NCBI GenBank assembly: GCA_016788865.1 | Contig: JAEUSB010000050.1 | Coordinates: forward strand, 23,428 to 87,427 | DNA length: 64,000 bases | Origin: Leptospirales bacterium | Lineage (GTDB): Bacteria > Spirochaetota > Leptospiria > Leptospirales > Leptonemataceae | Reading direction: 5' to 3' | In this document: piece after piece, positions 28,101-36,700 of the stretch | Layout: each line of letters begins with the position of its first letter | How positions within the stretch are numbered: position 1 is the stretch's first letter | Notes under the pieces: generated by a model | Database searches by the model: none | Told to the model about the DNA's origin: nothing | The model's input: only the letters and a program-made list of their open reading frames with translations | Program-made: the position numbers and the translations under genes

Positions 28101-28982
28101 TCTACTTCGGAGTCCGCCCGCCGCTGGCTTATTCCGTTCTACTATCAGCGCAACAACAAGACCAACCCGAACGATGGGACCTTCTACCTGTTCCCGTACT
28201 ACTCCTCCACGTCCGGGGATGAAACGTCAATGCACCTGGTACCGTTTGTGTTTTCATGGCGCGACACCACGAGTTGGAGCGCATTCATAACTGGACTGTA
28301 TCTTACTTCTTCGCCCACCTACAGTCGCCAGAACTTCATGTACCTTTTGGATCACGTTAGGTCCAATGACACGCATCATTACAGGGCTCTCCTGGGAGCT
28401 GTTCACCTGGAAAGTGCGCCACAATACTCGGAGTCTGATCTCCTTTATGGTTCGCTGGTGAATGTACGTTCGAATCCAGCAGACTCTGAATTTGATCTGG
28501 ATTACCTGCTCTATCTTGGCAGTGTTGAGAGGAACAAGACCTACCTCCATCATCGCCTATTGCCTGCGTACTGGTATGAGTCGGAACCGGGACTTACGTT
28601 TCTTGTTACCCCACTCGGGTATTACAAAAACGACACGAATAACAATATCTTCAGAACAATGCTCCCAATCGTCCCGGTGGTCTGGTATCACAGCGACGTC
28701 GGGCAGGATACCTTTCAGCTCGGTCTGCTGGGAACTGCCTGGTATCGGAACTTCGAATCGGCAGAAAGAAGCGACCGATTCATGCTCCTGGGTGGAATTC
28801 TGTATAACGAAGTTCAGCGACCGGAGCGCGGTTACAGGTCCAGGGGAAGTCTCTGGGGACTCATCTGGGATTACGAGACGGAATCGAATGGATTTTCCAA
28901 ATTCTCGATCCTGAAATTTGTGTACAGCCGCACAAGCGATGAAGATGGAGTTAGAACAAGGATTCTTGGTATCTCCATCTAA
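25143..28982 (+). CDS. Giant exported aromatic repeat protein (about 35 xP-F/Y-Y motifs)
   Basis: About 1,279 residues with an N-terminal signal peptide (MSVKHTSRQIVLCAIILLTL, cleavage near LQA-QP). The rest is dense in Tyr, Phe, Trp, Ser and Asp. A short motif of hydrophobic-x-Pro-hydrophobic-aromatic-aromatic (for example LLPFYYHLES, YFPFYLGQK, LAPFYFSSWS, FIPFYFWRQG, LLPFFYFSSD, LVPFVFSWRD) recurs about 35 times at 25-40 residue spacing. A less repetitive linker lies around residues 620-710. This alternating pattern suggests beta-strands of a very large barrel, sheet or solenoid at the outer membrane. I recognise no named family. ATG 25143 is chosen because the signal peptide begins there. 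Its stop overlaps the next gene's ATG. Confidence 0.78.
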   Translation: MSVKHTSRQIVLCAIILLTLLTLHSLQAQPDARSNVQTGPHESWSDLDSQESRVYGSEKERKYPINAFIVEKEEWEDHYSFHFLWLYRNTDYPKYRSRALLPFYYHLESKIDNRERSVYFPFYLGQKDADTTFHLTPLTLFDDSESSGWFHLYGWLFLRRGDSRASHTALLPLFFTGSGTDEFYASVLPLFYYERSASDSYKSRSLITPVLYASGSDSSDRSESFSISPLHIHNFSSYKETGSTINDGYIGFPFIPLAYYSSWNGDTSHHKILTLIDWKSNSNGLSRFYVFPLIFYGSDYLVAAPIYFRFGDPGSESITRFVPGIFYWDKEGKDQHVNILGLVDLGYGEKGLERTWVLPFVFREAEYFHLAPFYFSSWSTNDKQETTETYRMGPVYYWHTSETDQIRERLIGPVWWSSNGNRSSSFHIFPFSFYWKSPARDEDLGRSSFAANPLFVHSQEYAGMNDQLEFSDLFWAPILPLYYSHQTEIKSRRHLLLANWSTDVSGISQFWFIPFYFWRQGKAMGYLYIPPFYIRPSGPNVDEGFSLGLIHYHSWSPEHDKLWLLLYYKDIQASEQYMHVVPFYYSWHTQETTGQLAFPLWLEYEDKQKAWSINLAGISKSRAAGVVGSRVGTKEGRWYLDTEVSWLYNAFSASARVSMPGKSTKPETEVTLADLKDTGIRDIAEQEQKKPSLAGVPRLTRKLNVSRDETFYYWGFSVLYGVLSYQHADSNRHFRLLPFAWLSWDTQSDDKVTVIPGAYLDYHSEDTDYFALFPAFIPIYGKQRVGKSYIEAYGVFLGINEYDDQTKRKELSVLWPLANFYSSPEEEGSRVIPVYWNRLTRRDGIVEKTTFSLLHFRGSTESKSANDSFWVAPLFLPIFLKSNNETQTQKGMWTALLPFFYFSSDETPADGRSELTFASLPGIYYNRDKKEDGGKVTGRSTLFVLGYYSSGNLEDSSLSVLFGLYKSHSSSDEEYRQLLWGLYASDSTSESARRWLIPFYYQRNNKTNPNDGTFYLFPYYSSTSGDETSMHLVPFVFSWRDTTSWSAFITGLYLTSSPTYSRQNFMYLLDHVRSNDTHHYRALLGAVHLESAPQYSESDLLYGSLVNVRSNPADSEFDLDYLLYLGSVERNKTYLHHRLLPAYWYESEPGLTFLVTPLGYYKNDTNNNIFRTMLPIVPVVWYHSDVGQDTFQLGLLGTAWYRNFESAERSDRFMLLGGILYNEVQRPERGYRSRGSLWGLIWDYETESNGFSKFSILKFVYSRTSDEDGVRTRILGISI

Positions 28983-30877
28983 TGCAACACCGTGTTCTAT
29001 CGCTTTCGTCCGCGGCGTTGCTTCGCCTGAATCTGGCAATCCGACTCAGGCCTTTGCAAGAAAGCATCCTTGCCTCCGCCAGTGCCCTATTCGCGATTTT
29101 CCCGATTGAAATCATCAGGATTCTACGGTCCGGATTCTTTCTGGAGGATGTCCTTTTCGCCGCAGAAATATTTGTTGTTACAGCCCTGGTTGCCGGGCTC
29201 TGCCTCCAACTTGTGTTCTTCTTAATCAGACTGTTAAGCAGTCTCTTACTGCGATTCCAGCAAATGCTCCCGGGATTGTTGCCCGGGTTTGCAGTATTCT
29301 TTCTGCTGCAGCCACTAGCCGAAAGCGTTGTGATAAGTTTTTTCCATGCCAGCATTCATCCCGGCTTCGTCTGGGCCGCGACACTTGGGCTTGGGCTTGC
29401 CCTCGGTACACCTCTGCTCTTCCTGTTTCCTGACCTGCGGGGTGAAAATAGTCCACTGGTTCTTTTTGCTGTCATTGGAGCGCGGCTGGTCGCCTACATT
29501 TACGAAGTTGGATCAAGTCTCGAGGATGAGATATTCTCTCTGTTGCGGGTGGTGTGCCTGGCTTCCATCCTGTACTTGTGGCTGCAGATTCGTCGCCGGT
29601 CCTTCCGATCACCGCATTATTCACCGTTTTATGTAAGCGGGAAACTGCGCTTAGCCCTTGGGCTTATTGCAACGCTGTTGTATTCGGCATTGATTGTGCT
29701 TTCTTTAGTTCCCGTTGTTAAGACCGAGTTTGTGATTTTCGTTGTATTGTTTCTGCTTATTGTCTGGCAAATAACCGCGGCATTCATGGTCCGAGCCCTC
29801 CACGGAGCCTCAATGATCAGTTCGGGATTCCTCGCTTTGCTTACAATTGCGGCGATTGCAGGGAGCATTGACCTCTATCTGCGGTACCCCGAAGCTGCGC
29901 CATCAACATCGGCGCGGCTTCTTAACGTTAATTCTTTCGCCGGTCGGGTTGTATTGAACACCGGAGTGCTACTGGATAGAGACAACGACGGAAACTCGTC
30001 ATGGCCGGGCGGCGATCCCAACGATTCTGATCCATGTGTGCGAAGAGATGGCCTGAACCCTTGTAAACGATCCACGCAGGTCGACGTAGCCTCACCTCCG
30101 GGCCAGCGTTTTATGGTAATAACCTTGCAGGGTAATCTTTCGAATTTTCCAAAGTTGCCCGATGGTTATACGGAACGTGCAATTTTTATGGCTTCTGAGC
30201 AAGTGGACCAGGCTCTGGTAGCTTTATGGTCGGGAGTGGATGGATACGGTGCAGTCCACAGAAGGCCTGACATTTCACTGCTCGCCAGTATTTCCGAATA
30301 TGGTTTTCGAACTATTTGTGTCGATCTTTCCAATGCCGCCTATCTGCAGGCGGGTTCAGCCGTGGGTCTTGATCACGGGTGTCAGGTGTTTTTACGCGCG
30401 CAAAATTTTTCTGAAGCTCAAAGTGCCATTGCAAAATACCAGGAAAAGCGTTCCACAGTCTGGATCCATGCCGATTTGTCGCGCGGCGACTCGACACTGA
30501 TGCAGGCGATTCTCAATCCGGCAAAAGACCGGCTCCTTGCGTTATACAACCCCGCAATGATTCTGATGAACCCGGAAACGCAGACGATTCTCTTGCGCGC
30601 GCCCCGAAAGATCGAAGGACCTCCATTTCAGAACGGAGCAATACCTGCACTTTACACCGGCGTAATACCTCCGGCCGATCCTGTTGATGTACGCGCCGTT
30701 CCGGAAATGGCTCCGCCAGCTATGATACGGATCCTTGGTCTCGATTCGCGCCGATTCTTTTTGAGCATTCGTTACAAACGCAAAGAATCTCGGGATGAAT
30801 ACTTCCGCCAGACAAGCGAGAGTCTGAGCGGCGCTACCTGGATTTCAGACGCGTTTGAGAGCGTCTTGCAACGCTAA
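28982..30877 (+). CDS. Multi-pass membrane protein with a decayed sulfatase-like domain
   Basis: 631 residues. The first about 320 contain eight or so hydrophobic helices. Then comes a calcium-loop-like segment LDRDNDGNSSWPGGDPNDSD (about 338-357), and a C-terminal domain whose order of elements matches membrane sulfatases: VITLQGNLSNF in place of the usual ISIDALR start, ASEQVDQALVALWSG for the nucleophile region, then EYGFRTICVDLS and GLDHGCQVF. The metal-binding Asp pair and the Ser/Cys/Thr nucleophile are not visible, so enzymatic activity is unlikely. Its ATG overlaps the stop of the repeat protein by one base. It may anchor or assemble that protein; this is an inference. Confidence 0.6.
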   Translation: MQHRVLSLSSAALLRLNLAIRLRPLQESILASASALFAIFPIEIIRILRSGFFLEDVLFAAEIFVVTALVAGLCLQLVFFLIRLLSSLLLRFQQMLPGLLPGFAVFFLLQPLAESVVISFFHASIHPGFVWAATLGLGLALGTPLLFLFPDLRGENSPLVLFAVIGARLVAYIYEVGSSLEDEIFSLLRVVCLASILYLWLQIRRRSFRSPHYSPFYVSGKLRLALGLIATLLYSALIVLSLVPVVKTEFVIFVVLFLLIVWQITAAFMVRALHGASMISSGFLALLTIAAIAGSIDLYLRYPEAAPSTSARLLNVNSFAGRVVLNTGVLLDRDNDGNSSWPGGDPNDSDPCVRRDGLNPCKRSTQVDVASPPGQRFMVITLQGNLSNFPKLPDGYTERAIFMASEQVDQALVALWSGVDGYGAVHRRPDISLLASISEYGFRTICVDLSNAAYLQAGSAVGLDHGCQVFLRAQNFSEAQSAIAKYQEKRSTVWIHADLSRGDSTLMQAILNPAKDRLLALYNPAMILMNPETQTILLRAPRKIEGPPFQNGAIPALYTGVIPPADPVDVRAVPEMAPPAMIRILGLDSRRFFLSIRYKRKESRDEYFRQTSESLSGATWISDAFESVLQR

Positions 30878-32935
30878 TCAATAGGGGCGAGTGACGAAGA
30901 CTGCGGAGCTTCGTGCCTGCGCCAGGAAGCTTCGGGAATGATACTGTCCCCGCTCCCGGTCCAGAATGCAATCAAGGCCAGAAGGCTGAGAGGTGTCAAT
31001 AACCTTGAACCAGGCAAAGCCCGGCCCACAATCAGGAAGTTCGAAAGGCAGGTTTTCAGAATAGCAGTTCAGTATTACAAACAATTGCTCTGCGCTTCCA
31101 GGTTCCTGCAATCGGTACGCGAGCGTGTGAGAGTCGTGCGTGAAATCAGGTTCCCACAATCGAACTCCAGACCAGCGCAGCACGGTCTGTCCCTCATGTA
31201 GCCAGAGCCGATCCACCCGAAAGACTCCGCAAGATTTCCGAAAACGGAAGATTGCCTTCGTAAACTCAAAGATCTCACGATTGGACTCGAGATCGCTCCA
31301 GCAGAACCAGCTTCCGCGCGTATCGCGGCAATAGGCGTTGTTGTTTCCATTTTGAGTGCGACCGGCCTCGTCTCCCATTTGTATCATGGGTGTGCCCTGG
31401 GAAAAGCAGAGCATGGCAAGGAAGTTCTTGATCTGTCGAATCCGCAAGGCGTTGATCCGGGCGTCGGCACTCTGACCCTCTTCCCCGCAGTTCCAGCTAT
31501 AGTTCTCATTCATTCCGTCCTGGTTTTGTTCACCGTTCTCTTCGTTATGCTTTCTGTTGTATGAAACCAGGTCCATGAGGGTGAACCCATCGTGGCAGGT
31601 CAGAAAGTTTATGCTGCGGTGAGCTTCCCAGTCAATTCCGGAAAACAAGTCCGGGCTTCCTCCAATTCGATTTGCAAGCGCCTGAACCATTCCGTTGTCC
31701 CCTCTAACAAAGCGCCTAACGTCATCTCTATAGAGGCCGTTCCATTCAGCCCATCGGTGACCTACAAACGATCCAACCTGATTCAGGCCAGACGCATCCC
31801 AGGCCTCGGCGATGATCCGGGTTCCTGCGAGCACAGGATCAGACTCAATTTCCCAGAGGATAGGCGGGCTCTTAAGGGGCTGTCCCCATTCGTCGCGCGA
31901 GAGGACCGTCGCAAGATCAAACCTGAAGCCATCCACGTGCATTTCGGAAACCCAGTATCGCAGGGCGTCCAGGATCATCCTTCGGGCGATGGACTGATTT
32001 GCGTTGAAGGTATTTCCGCAGCCGCTGTAGTTTGCGTAGACTGCGCGATTATGTTCGAGCATGTAATAGGCGCGATTTTCGAAGCCGCGGAAAGACAAAG
32101 TTGGGCCTAGATGGTTGCCTTCAGTCGTATGATTGAAAACAACATCGAGGATCACTTCAATTCCGGCGCGATGCAATGCTTTGACCATGTCCCGAAATTC
32201 ATTAACGGCTGCGAGGGGTGCATCTGAAGACGCGTAGCCAGAATGCGGAGCGAAAAATGATACCGGACAATATCCCCAGTAGTTGGTTTTTCCGGCAGGC
32301 GCATCCTGTTCATCGAAATGTTGAACGGGAAGTAACTCAACTTCCGTGACTCCAAGTTCAACGAGGTGCGGAATCTTCTTGATCAGTCCCAGATATGTTC
32401 CGCGCTCCCTGACATCGACACCACTGTCCGGGTCTTTTGTGAACCCGCTCAGGTGCATTTCGTAAATAAAGGAAGAGTTGCTTTCCCGGTGCAGGGGTAG
32501 GTCGCCTTCCCAGTCATACGCGCCAGGATCTACAACAACACTCTTCATACATGAGCGAACCGTATCCCCGGGTTCTATGGCAGCCTTGCGATCGTAGTTT
32601 TTTCCAACGGCGATCGCTTTGCTGTACGGGTCTACCAGGACTTTGTTGCCATCGAAGCGAAATCCAGCCTCCGGATCAAAAGGGCCGTGGACTCGATAGG
32701 CGTATAGTTGTCCAGGGCGGATTCCCTCAACAAATATATGCCAGTAATAGAATGTGCGATTCTTCACTCGATCTAAGCGGATAACGTCAGAAGGTTGTGG
32801 AGAGTCTACTGAGTCGAAAAAAAGGAGCTCAACGTAGTGGCAGTTCTTGGAGAATACGCAGAAATTCACACCATCTGCGGAAACCGTGGCACCTGGCGGA
32901 AACGAACGGCCCCTTTTTAACCCGCTATAGCCCAT
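30878..32935 (-). CDS. glgX: Glycogen debranching enzyme GlgX/isoamylase type
   Basis: A GH13 alpha-1,6-glucosidase that removes branches from glycogen. The 685-residue protein has an N-terminal CBM48 domain (SADGVNFCVFSKNCHYVELL), then the barrel: VILDVVFNHTTEG, nucleophile Asp in VDGFRFDLATVL (about residue 340), acid Glu in RIIAEAWDASG (about 375) and FLTCHDGFTLMDLVSYNRKH. All catalytic residues are present. No other glycogen genes are adjacent. It converges with the pseudo-sulfatase gene without a gap and diverges from the GHKL gene at 33056. Confidence 0.93.
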   Translation of the reverse strand: MGYSGLKRGRSFPPGATVSADGVNFCVFSKNCHYVELLFFDSVDSPQPSDVIRLDRVKNRTFYYWHIFVEGIRPGQLYAYRVHGPFDPEAGFRFDGNKVLVDPYSKAIAVGKNYDRKAAIEPGDTVRSCMKSVVVDPGAYDWEGDLPLHRESNSSFIYEMHLSGFTKDPDSGVDVRERGTYLGLIKKIPHLVELGVTEVELLPVQHFDEQDAPAGKTNYWGYCPVSFFAPHSGYASSDAPLAAVNEFRDMVKALHRAGIEVILDVVFNHTTEGNHLGPTLSFRGFENRAYYMLEHNRAVYANYSGCGNTFNANQSIARRMILDALRYWVSEMHVDGFRFDLATVLSRDEWGQPLKSPPILWEIESDPVLAGTRIIAEAWDASGLNQVGSFVGHRWAEWNGLYRDDVRRFVRGDNGMVQALANRIGGSPDLFSGIDWEAHRSINFLTCHDGFTLMDLVSYNRKHNEENGEQNQDGMNENYSWNCGEEGQSADARINALRIRQIKNFLAMLCFSQGTPMIQMGDEAGRTQNGNNNAYCRDTRGSWFCWSDLESNREIFEFTKAIFRFRKSCGVFRVDRLWLHEGQTVLRWSGVRLWEPDFTHDSHTLAYRLQEPGSAEQLFVILNCYSENLPFELPDCGPGFAWFKVIDTSQPSGLDCILDRERGQYHSRSFLAQARSSAVFVTRPY

Positions 32936-33055
32936 TGTTTCCTAAGGAATTGCAATCAAAATAGAGGCCAACTCATTAACTGAAATCGGCCGCCTCCGAC
33001 CCTGAAAAGCCAAAAAAGGAAGTGCAAAGAACCTGGGCCACTCGATGATAGGCCG

Positions 33056-33703
33056 ATGGCCGCTTCACAGCAATTACTGGTACGCTGGATCGATCAGGAT
33101 GCTCGCCATCGCCTCCGCACCGTCTTTGAGGACCTTGAAACCAGCCTCAAGATCGATGGGATCGGTGTGGTGCTAACAACTGCAGTTCTGGAACTGGTGG
33201 AGAACGCGGTGAAGGCAAATCTGAAACGGGCGTTCTTCAATCGAGAAGGCTTCAAGTTTGATGATCCTGATAGCTATTCCAAAGGTATCCAGCAGTTTGT
33301 GAAATCGTACGGTGACATTCAACAGGGTCACTACAGTGAGGCGCTGAGTCAGCTCGATCTACTTGTGTCCGTCCAGGTGGACTATGATGAAAATCGCCTT
33401 CTCGTTTTCGTTGAGAACAACGCAGTGCTGCTCTCACAAGAAGAAAGACGAATTCGAAATCAACTCGGCGCTGCAATGACTTCCGACAAGCTCTCTGAAT
33501 TCTACGTTCAATACGGAGACGAAACTGAGGGCAGCGGTCTTGGACTTGCCATGATCGTAATCTTGATTCGCAATCTGGGTTTCGAAGCCGAGAATTTTCG
33601 GGTCTTTCAGAAGGATGGCCGGACTGTTGCTCGCCTTGAGTTTCCGCTCAACGCGGACTATGTTCCGATCCGTGAACGCTGGCGTCGTGAACATCAGAGC
33701 TGA
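33056..33703 (+). CDS. Stand-alone GHKL-fold ATPase-like protein (paralogue 1)
   Basis: 215 residues, a lone histidine-kinase-type ATPase fold with no phosphoacceptor His domain and no sensor. The N-box reads LELVENAVKANLKRAF (Glu and Asn present) and the G2 box is DETEGSGLGLAMIVIL. The G1 position, normally D-x-G-x-G, reads VENNAVLL, so the adenine-contacting Asp is gone. Between the N and G1 boxes is an extra segment of about 50 residues. It is clearly related to the protein at 46944-47828. Partner-switch anti-sigma-like control is one possibility. Its 3' end overlaps the convergent SpoIIE-containing giant gene by 56 bases. Confidence 0.68.
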   Translation: MAASQQLLVRWIDQDARHRLRTVFEDLETSLKIDGIGVVLTTAVLELVENAVKANLKRAFFNREGFKFDDPDSYSKGIQQFVKSYGDIQQGHYSEALSQLDLLVSVQVDYDENRLLVFVENNAVLLSQEERRIRNQLGAAMTSDKLSEFYVQYGDETEGSGLGLAMIVILIRNLGFEAENFRVFQKDGRTVARLEFPLNADYVPIRERWRREHQS

Positions 33704-36700
33704 TTCTATTGGCAAACGGACTCACAGTCACAGAAATAATTGAAAAATCATCTGTAAGGCAATCAGCGGAATCCAGGAAGCGATAGATCGTTTCCGGATC
33801 GCCGTTACATTCTTCCACGATTTGCAAGAATCGATCCGGGTCTTCGTTCAAAGTTGTATGGCCCTGATCATCGGTCACAATAACGTCATCACGGCCATCG
33901 GATGCCGCGATGAGCCTGTCGTCCCTTTCCAGGATTATTTTGTGAACATCAATTCGCTCGGGTGTGCTGCGCATGCCGATTCGCAGATGCACGGGCTGAT
34001 TCAAGAAAGTGGCTCTACCATTGCGATACAGCACGCCTTGCGGATGATCGGCGTTAATTGAAAATAGAATCCCAGAGTGTTCCTCAATCAATCCAATGAA
34101 AGCGGATACCATCATGTAGCCGTTGAAACTGCGGAAGACCTCATTCAAGTCAACATAGCAGGAACGCAGCCATTCTTCGGGATCTGTGGCTTCGTCGGTC
34201 GATGCAATGATGGATTCGAAAACGGCACCAAATACGAGCGCTCCGCCCGCGCCCTGCATCGATTTGCCCATGGCGTCCGCGTTTGTTACAGCCAGGTAAT
34301 GCTGGCCACGAAGGCGAATACTTCGCGCAATGCAGATGTCTCCTCCGAGCTGTTCATCCCAACGCATATAGTGGAACTTCTTCTTCTGGGAAACGAAGTA
34401 CTGAATAGAGAGTTTTGTTTCGGGCGCGCGGATCCCGCTGAGTGGTTGCAGCAGCAAAGAAGTGAGGTAGTAGTCCATGTCCTGAGACATTTTGAGTTCA
34501 TGGATCTGTCCCAGGGATTTTTCCAGCTCGCGCGTGCGCTCAAGCACGCGGCTCTCTAGATTGGTGTAGAGGTTCGAGTTCTCGAGCGAAACTGCGAATT
34601 GAGCAGATAACACGGAAAGAATTTCCAACCGTTCTTCATTAAAAACGCCGGTTGCCAGATCGTTCTCAAGATAAATGATTCCGGCAATCCTGCCCTTAAG
34701 CAGGACGGGCGTGCAGAGCACCGAGCGTACTGGTCGCTCATCGGCTCCAATCTCAAAAAGTTCCTCCTTGCTGGCGTCTCCAATTACAACATTCTCGCGA
34801 GTTCGCATTACATGGCGAATAACGGACATGGGGGGGAAGGGTTTTGCCCCGGGCTGCTCATGAACTACATCGATGATAATGGACGACTCGGTCCGGCCTG
34901 TTGCTGCAACGCATAGATGTCCGTCATGATCGTGAAGATAGGCGATCCGTCGTGCTCCTGCCTGAATCATCATTAATTCCAGAACCCGTTCGATTAGCCT
35001 GACCTGTACGATCTCGCTTGAGATAGCGATTGCCGTCCGCGTGATGGCGCGCAAATCCATTGTACCCATTGCATCTGAGCCCGGTGCGTTCATCTCGCTC
35101 AGAAATGGGAATTCGTTTCGGAGGATTTGAATCTTACGGTCCGCGCCCCACTGGCCATAGTAGTAATGCGCGTCCCGCATATATCGCTCTGAGGCTTCTG
35201 AAACTCCAATGCGCTGCGTTAGCCGTCCGGCGAGCTCGGATGCGATTGCTCTGGTCAGAGAATCATCCTCCTCGGTGGCTGCCCGAATGGCGCTGCTGTA
35301 GTGCGAAAGTGCCAGTCCACTCTCCTTGAGAGCCAATGTTTCGGCCAGAAGCAAATTGTAGCGGGCCTGAAAATGCGTGCCGGGAGTCTTCGCGTACTTT
35401 GCATGCTGTTTCAGAATCCATTTCAGTCTGCGTTCATCGTAATCGGTACCCATATTCATTAACTGACACAGGGCCAGTCCTTCAAAGAATAGCGCAGCGG
35501 GTCCTATCACGAGGGGCAGTGCAGGTTTGATAATCCGTCTGAGGCTTTTTGCATGCAAGATTGCCTCATTTGGATTTCTTAGCAAGTAGGCGTTCCTGAT
35601 TTTCAGGAAGTAATACCAGCAAAGCGTCACTGGATTTCCGGTCTGCATTTGTTCGAAGTGACTATCCTCTCGGTACGACGAATCGGAAAAACTGGAATCG
35701 CTGAAAGTCTTCCCGCGCAACTGGCAGCTGGCCTGGATTGAAAGAATAAAATCTCCCTCGACGTCATGATCGCCTGTGCGCTCGGTAAATCTGAGGAAAC
35801 TGGCTGCTTGCCGGTCACATTCTTGCAGCGAGTCGCCCCGAATTCCAGAGGCAAAGATGCGATTTGCAAGAGCGTAGCCGGCGTAAACGAGATCGCCGGT
35901 TTCTAAGCCGTCGCGAAAAGCCCGTCTCAAGTAGGTGACGTTTTTTGAAATGGATCCATCCCAGTGATTTATGAATGCACCAAACACTACCCCAAGCTTT
36001 GAACGCAGAGCGATGTTGTCGAATCGGTCATTCAACTCAAGGGCGGTCTTTCCAAATTGGGCGGCCTCGGAGTAATTGCCGAAAGCATCAATGAGGAGAA
36101 CAGCATAGGTCATGAATGCGTAAGCGGAAACTTTGCTATTCCCGTACTTCAGCGACATTCCCGTCATCCTGAGTACAATAAGTCCAAATAGATTCTGGTT
36201 GATAAAGAAGGCGCACGGTGTAATGGCAAGCAACAGGTCCATTGCGGCTAAGAGACGTGGATCTTTCATTTGAGGTTTGTTCAAAATATCATGGATTTGC
36301 ATGCCGCGGCGCTGAAGCTTCACGCGAACAATTTCGAACAGGACCCTGGGTAAGGAAGGTTTGAGTGGAAGGTTCACATCAATCATCTTGAGCCCTTGTA
36401 GGCCTATCTTGATTGCCTCTGCGTGACGGCCCATGTTGGTGTACAGGACCACCAGTTGTTCGTAGATACGGACCAGCTCCAGGGTGTTCTTCGTTTCTTT
36501 GCGGAGAATCCGAAATAGTTCCTCGGCACGTTCATAATGACCGTTTAGATACTCGTTTTCAAGCGCTTCGCGGTAGATAGCGTATGTTAGATCGTATTCT
36601 TCCGCCCATGAGTTGGCTCCCAGGAACCCGATGGCGGCGAGGCTGTTCTCGAGGGCCACGTCCCAGGAGGCATTCAAGCGTGCGGAGTGAGCGGCGCGAA

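Noticed and set aside
31592..32110. 172-codon frame opposite glgX
   Set aside because: It lies wholly within glgX, whose catalytic motifs prove the other strand is coding.
33056..33703. Ordinary sensor histidine kinase
   Set aside because: There is no phosphoacceptor histidine domain, no sensor or membrane segment, and the G1-box Asp is missing.
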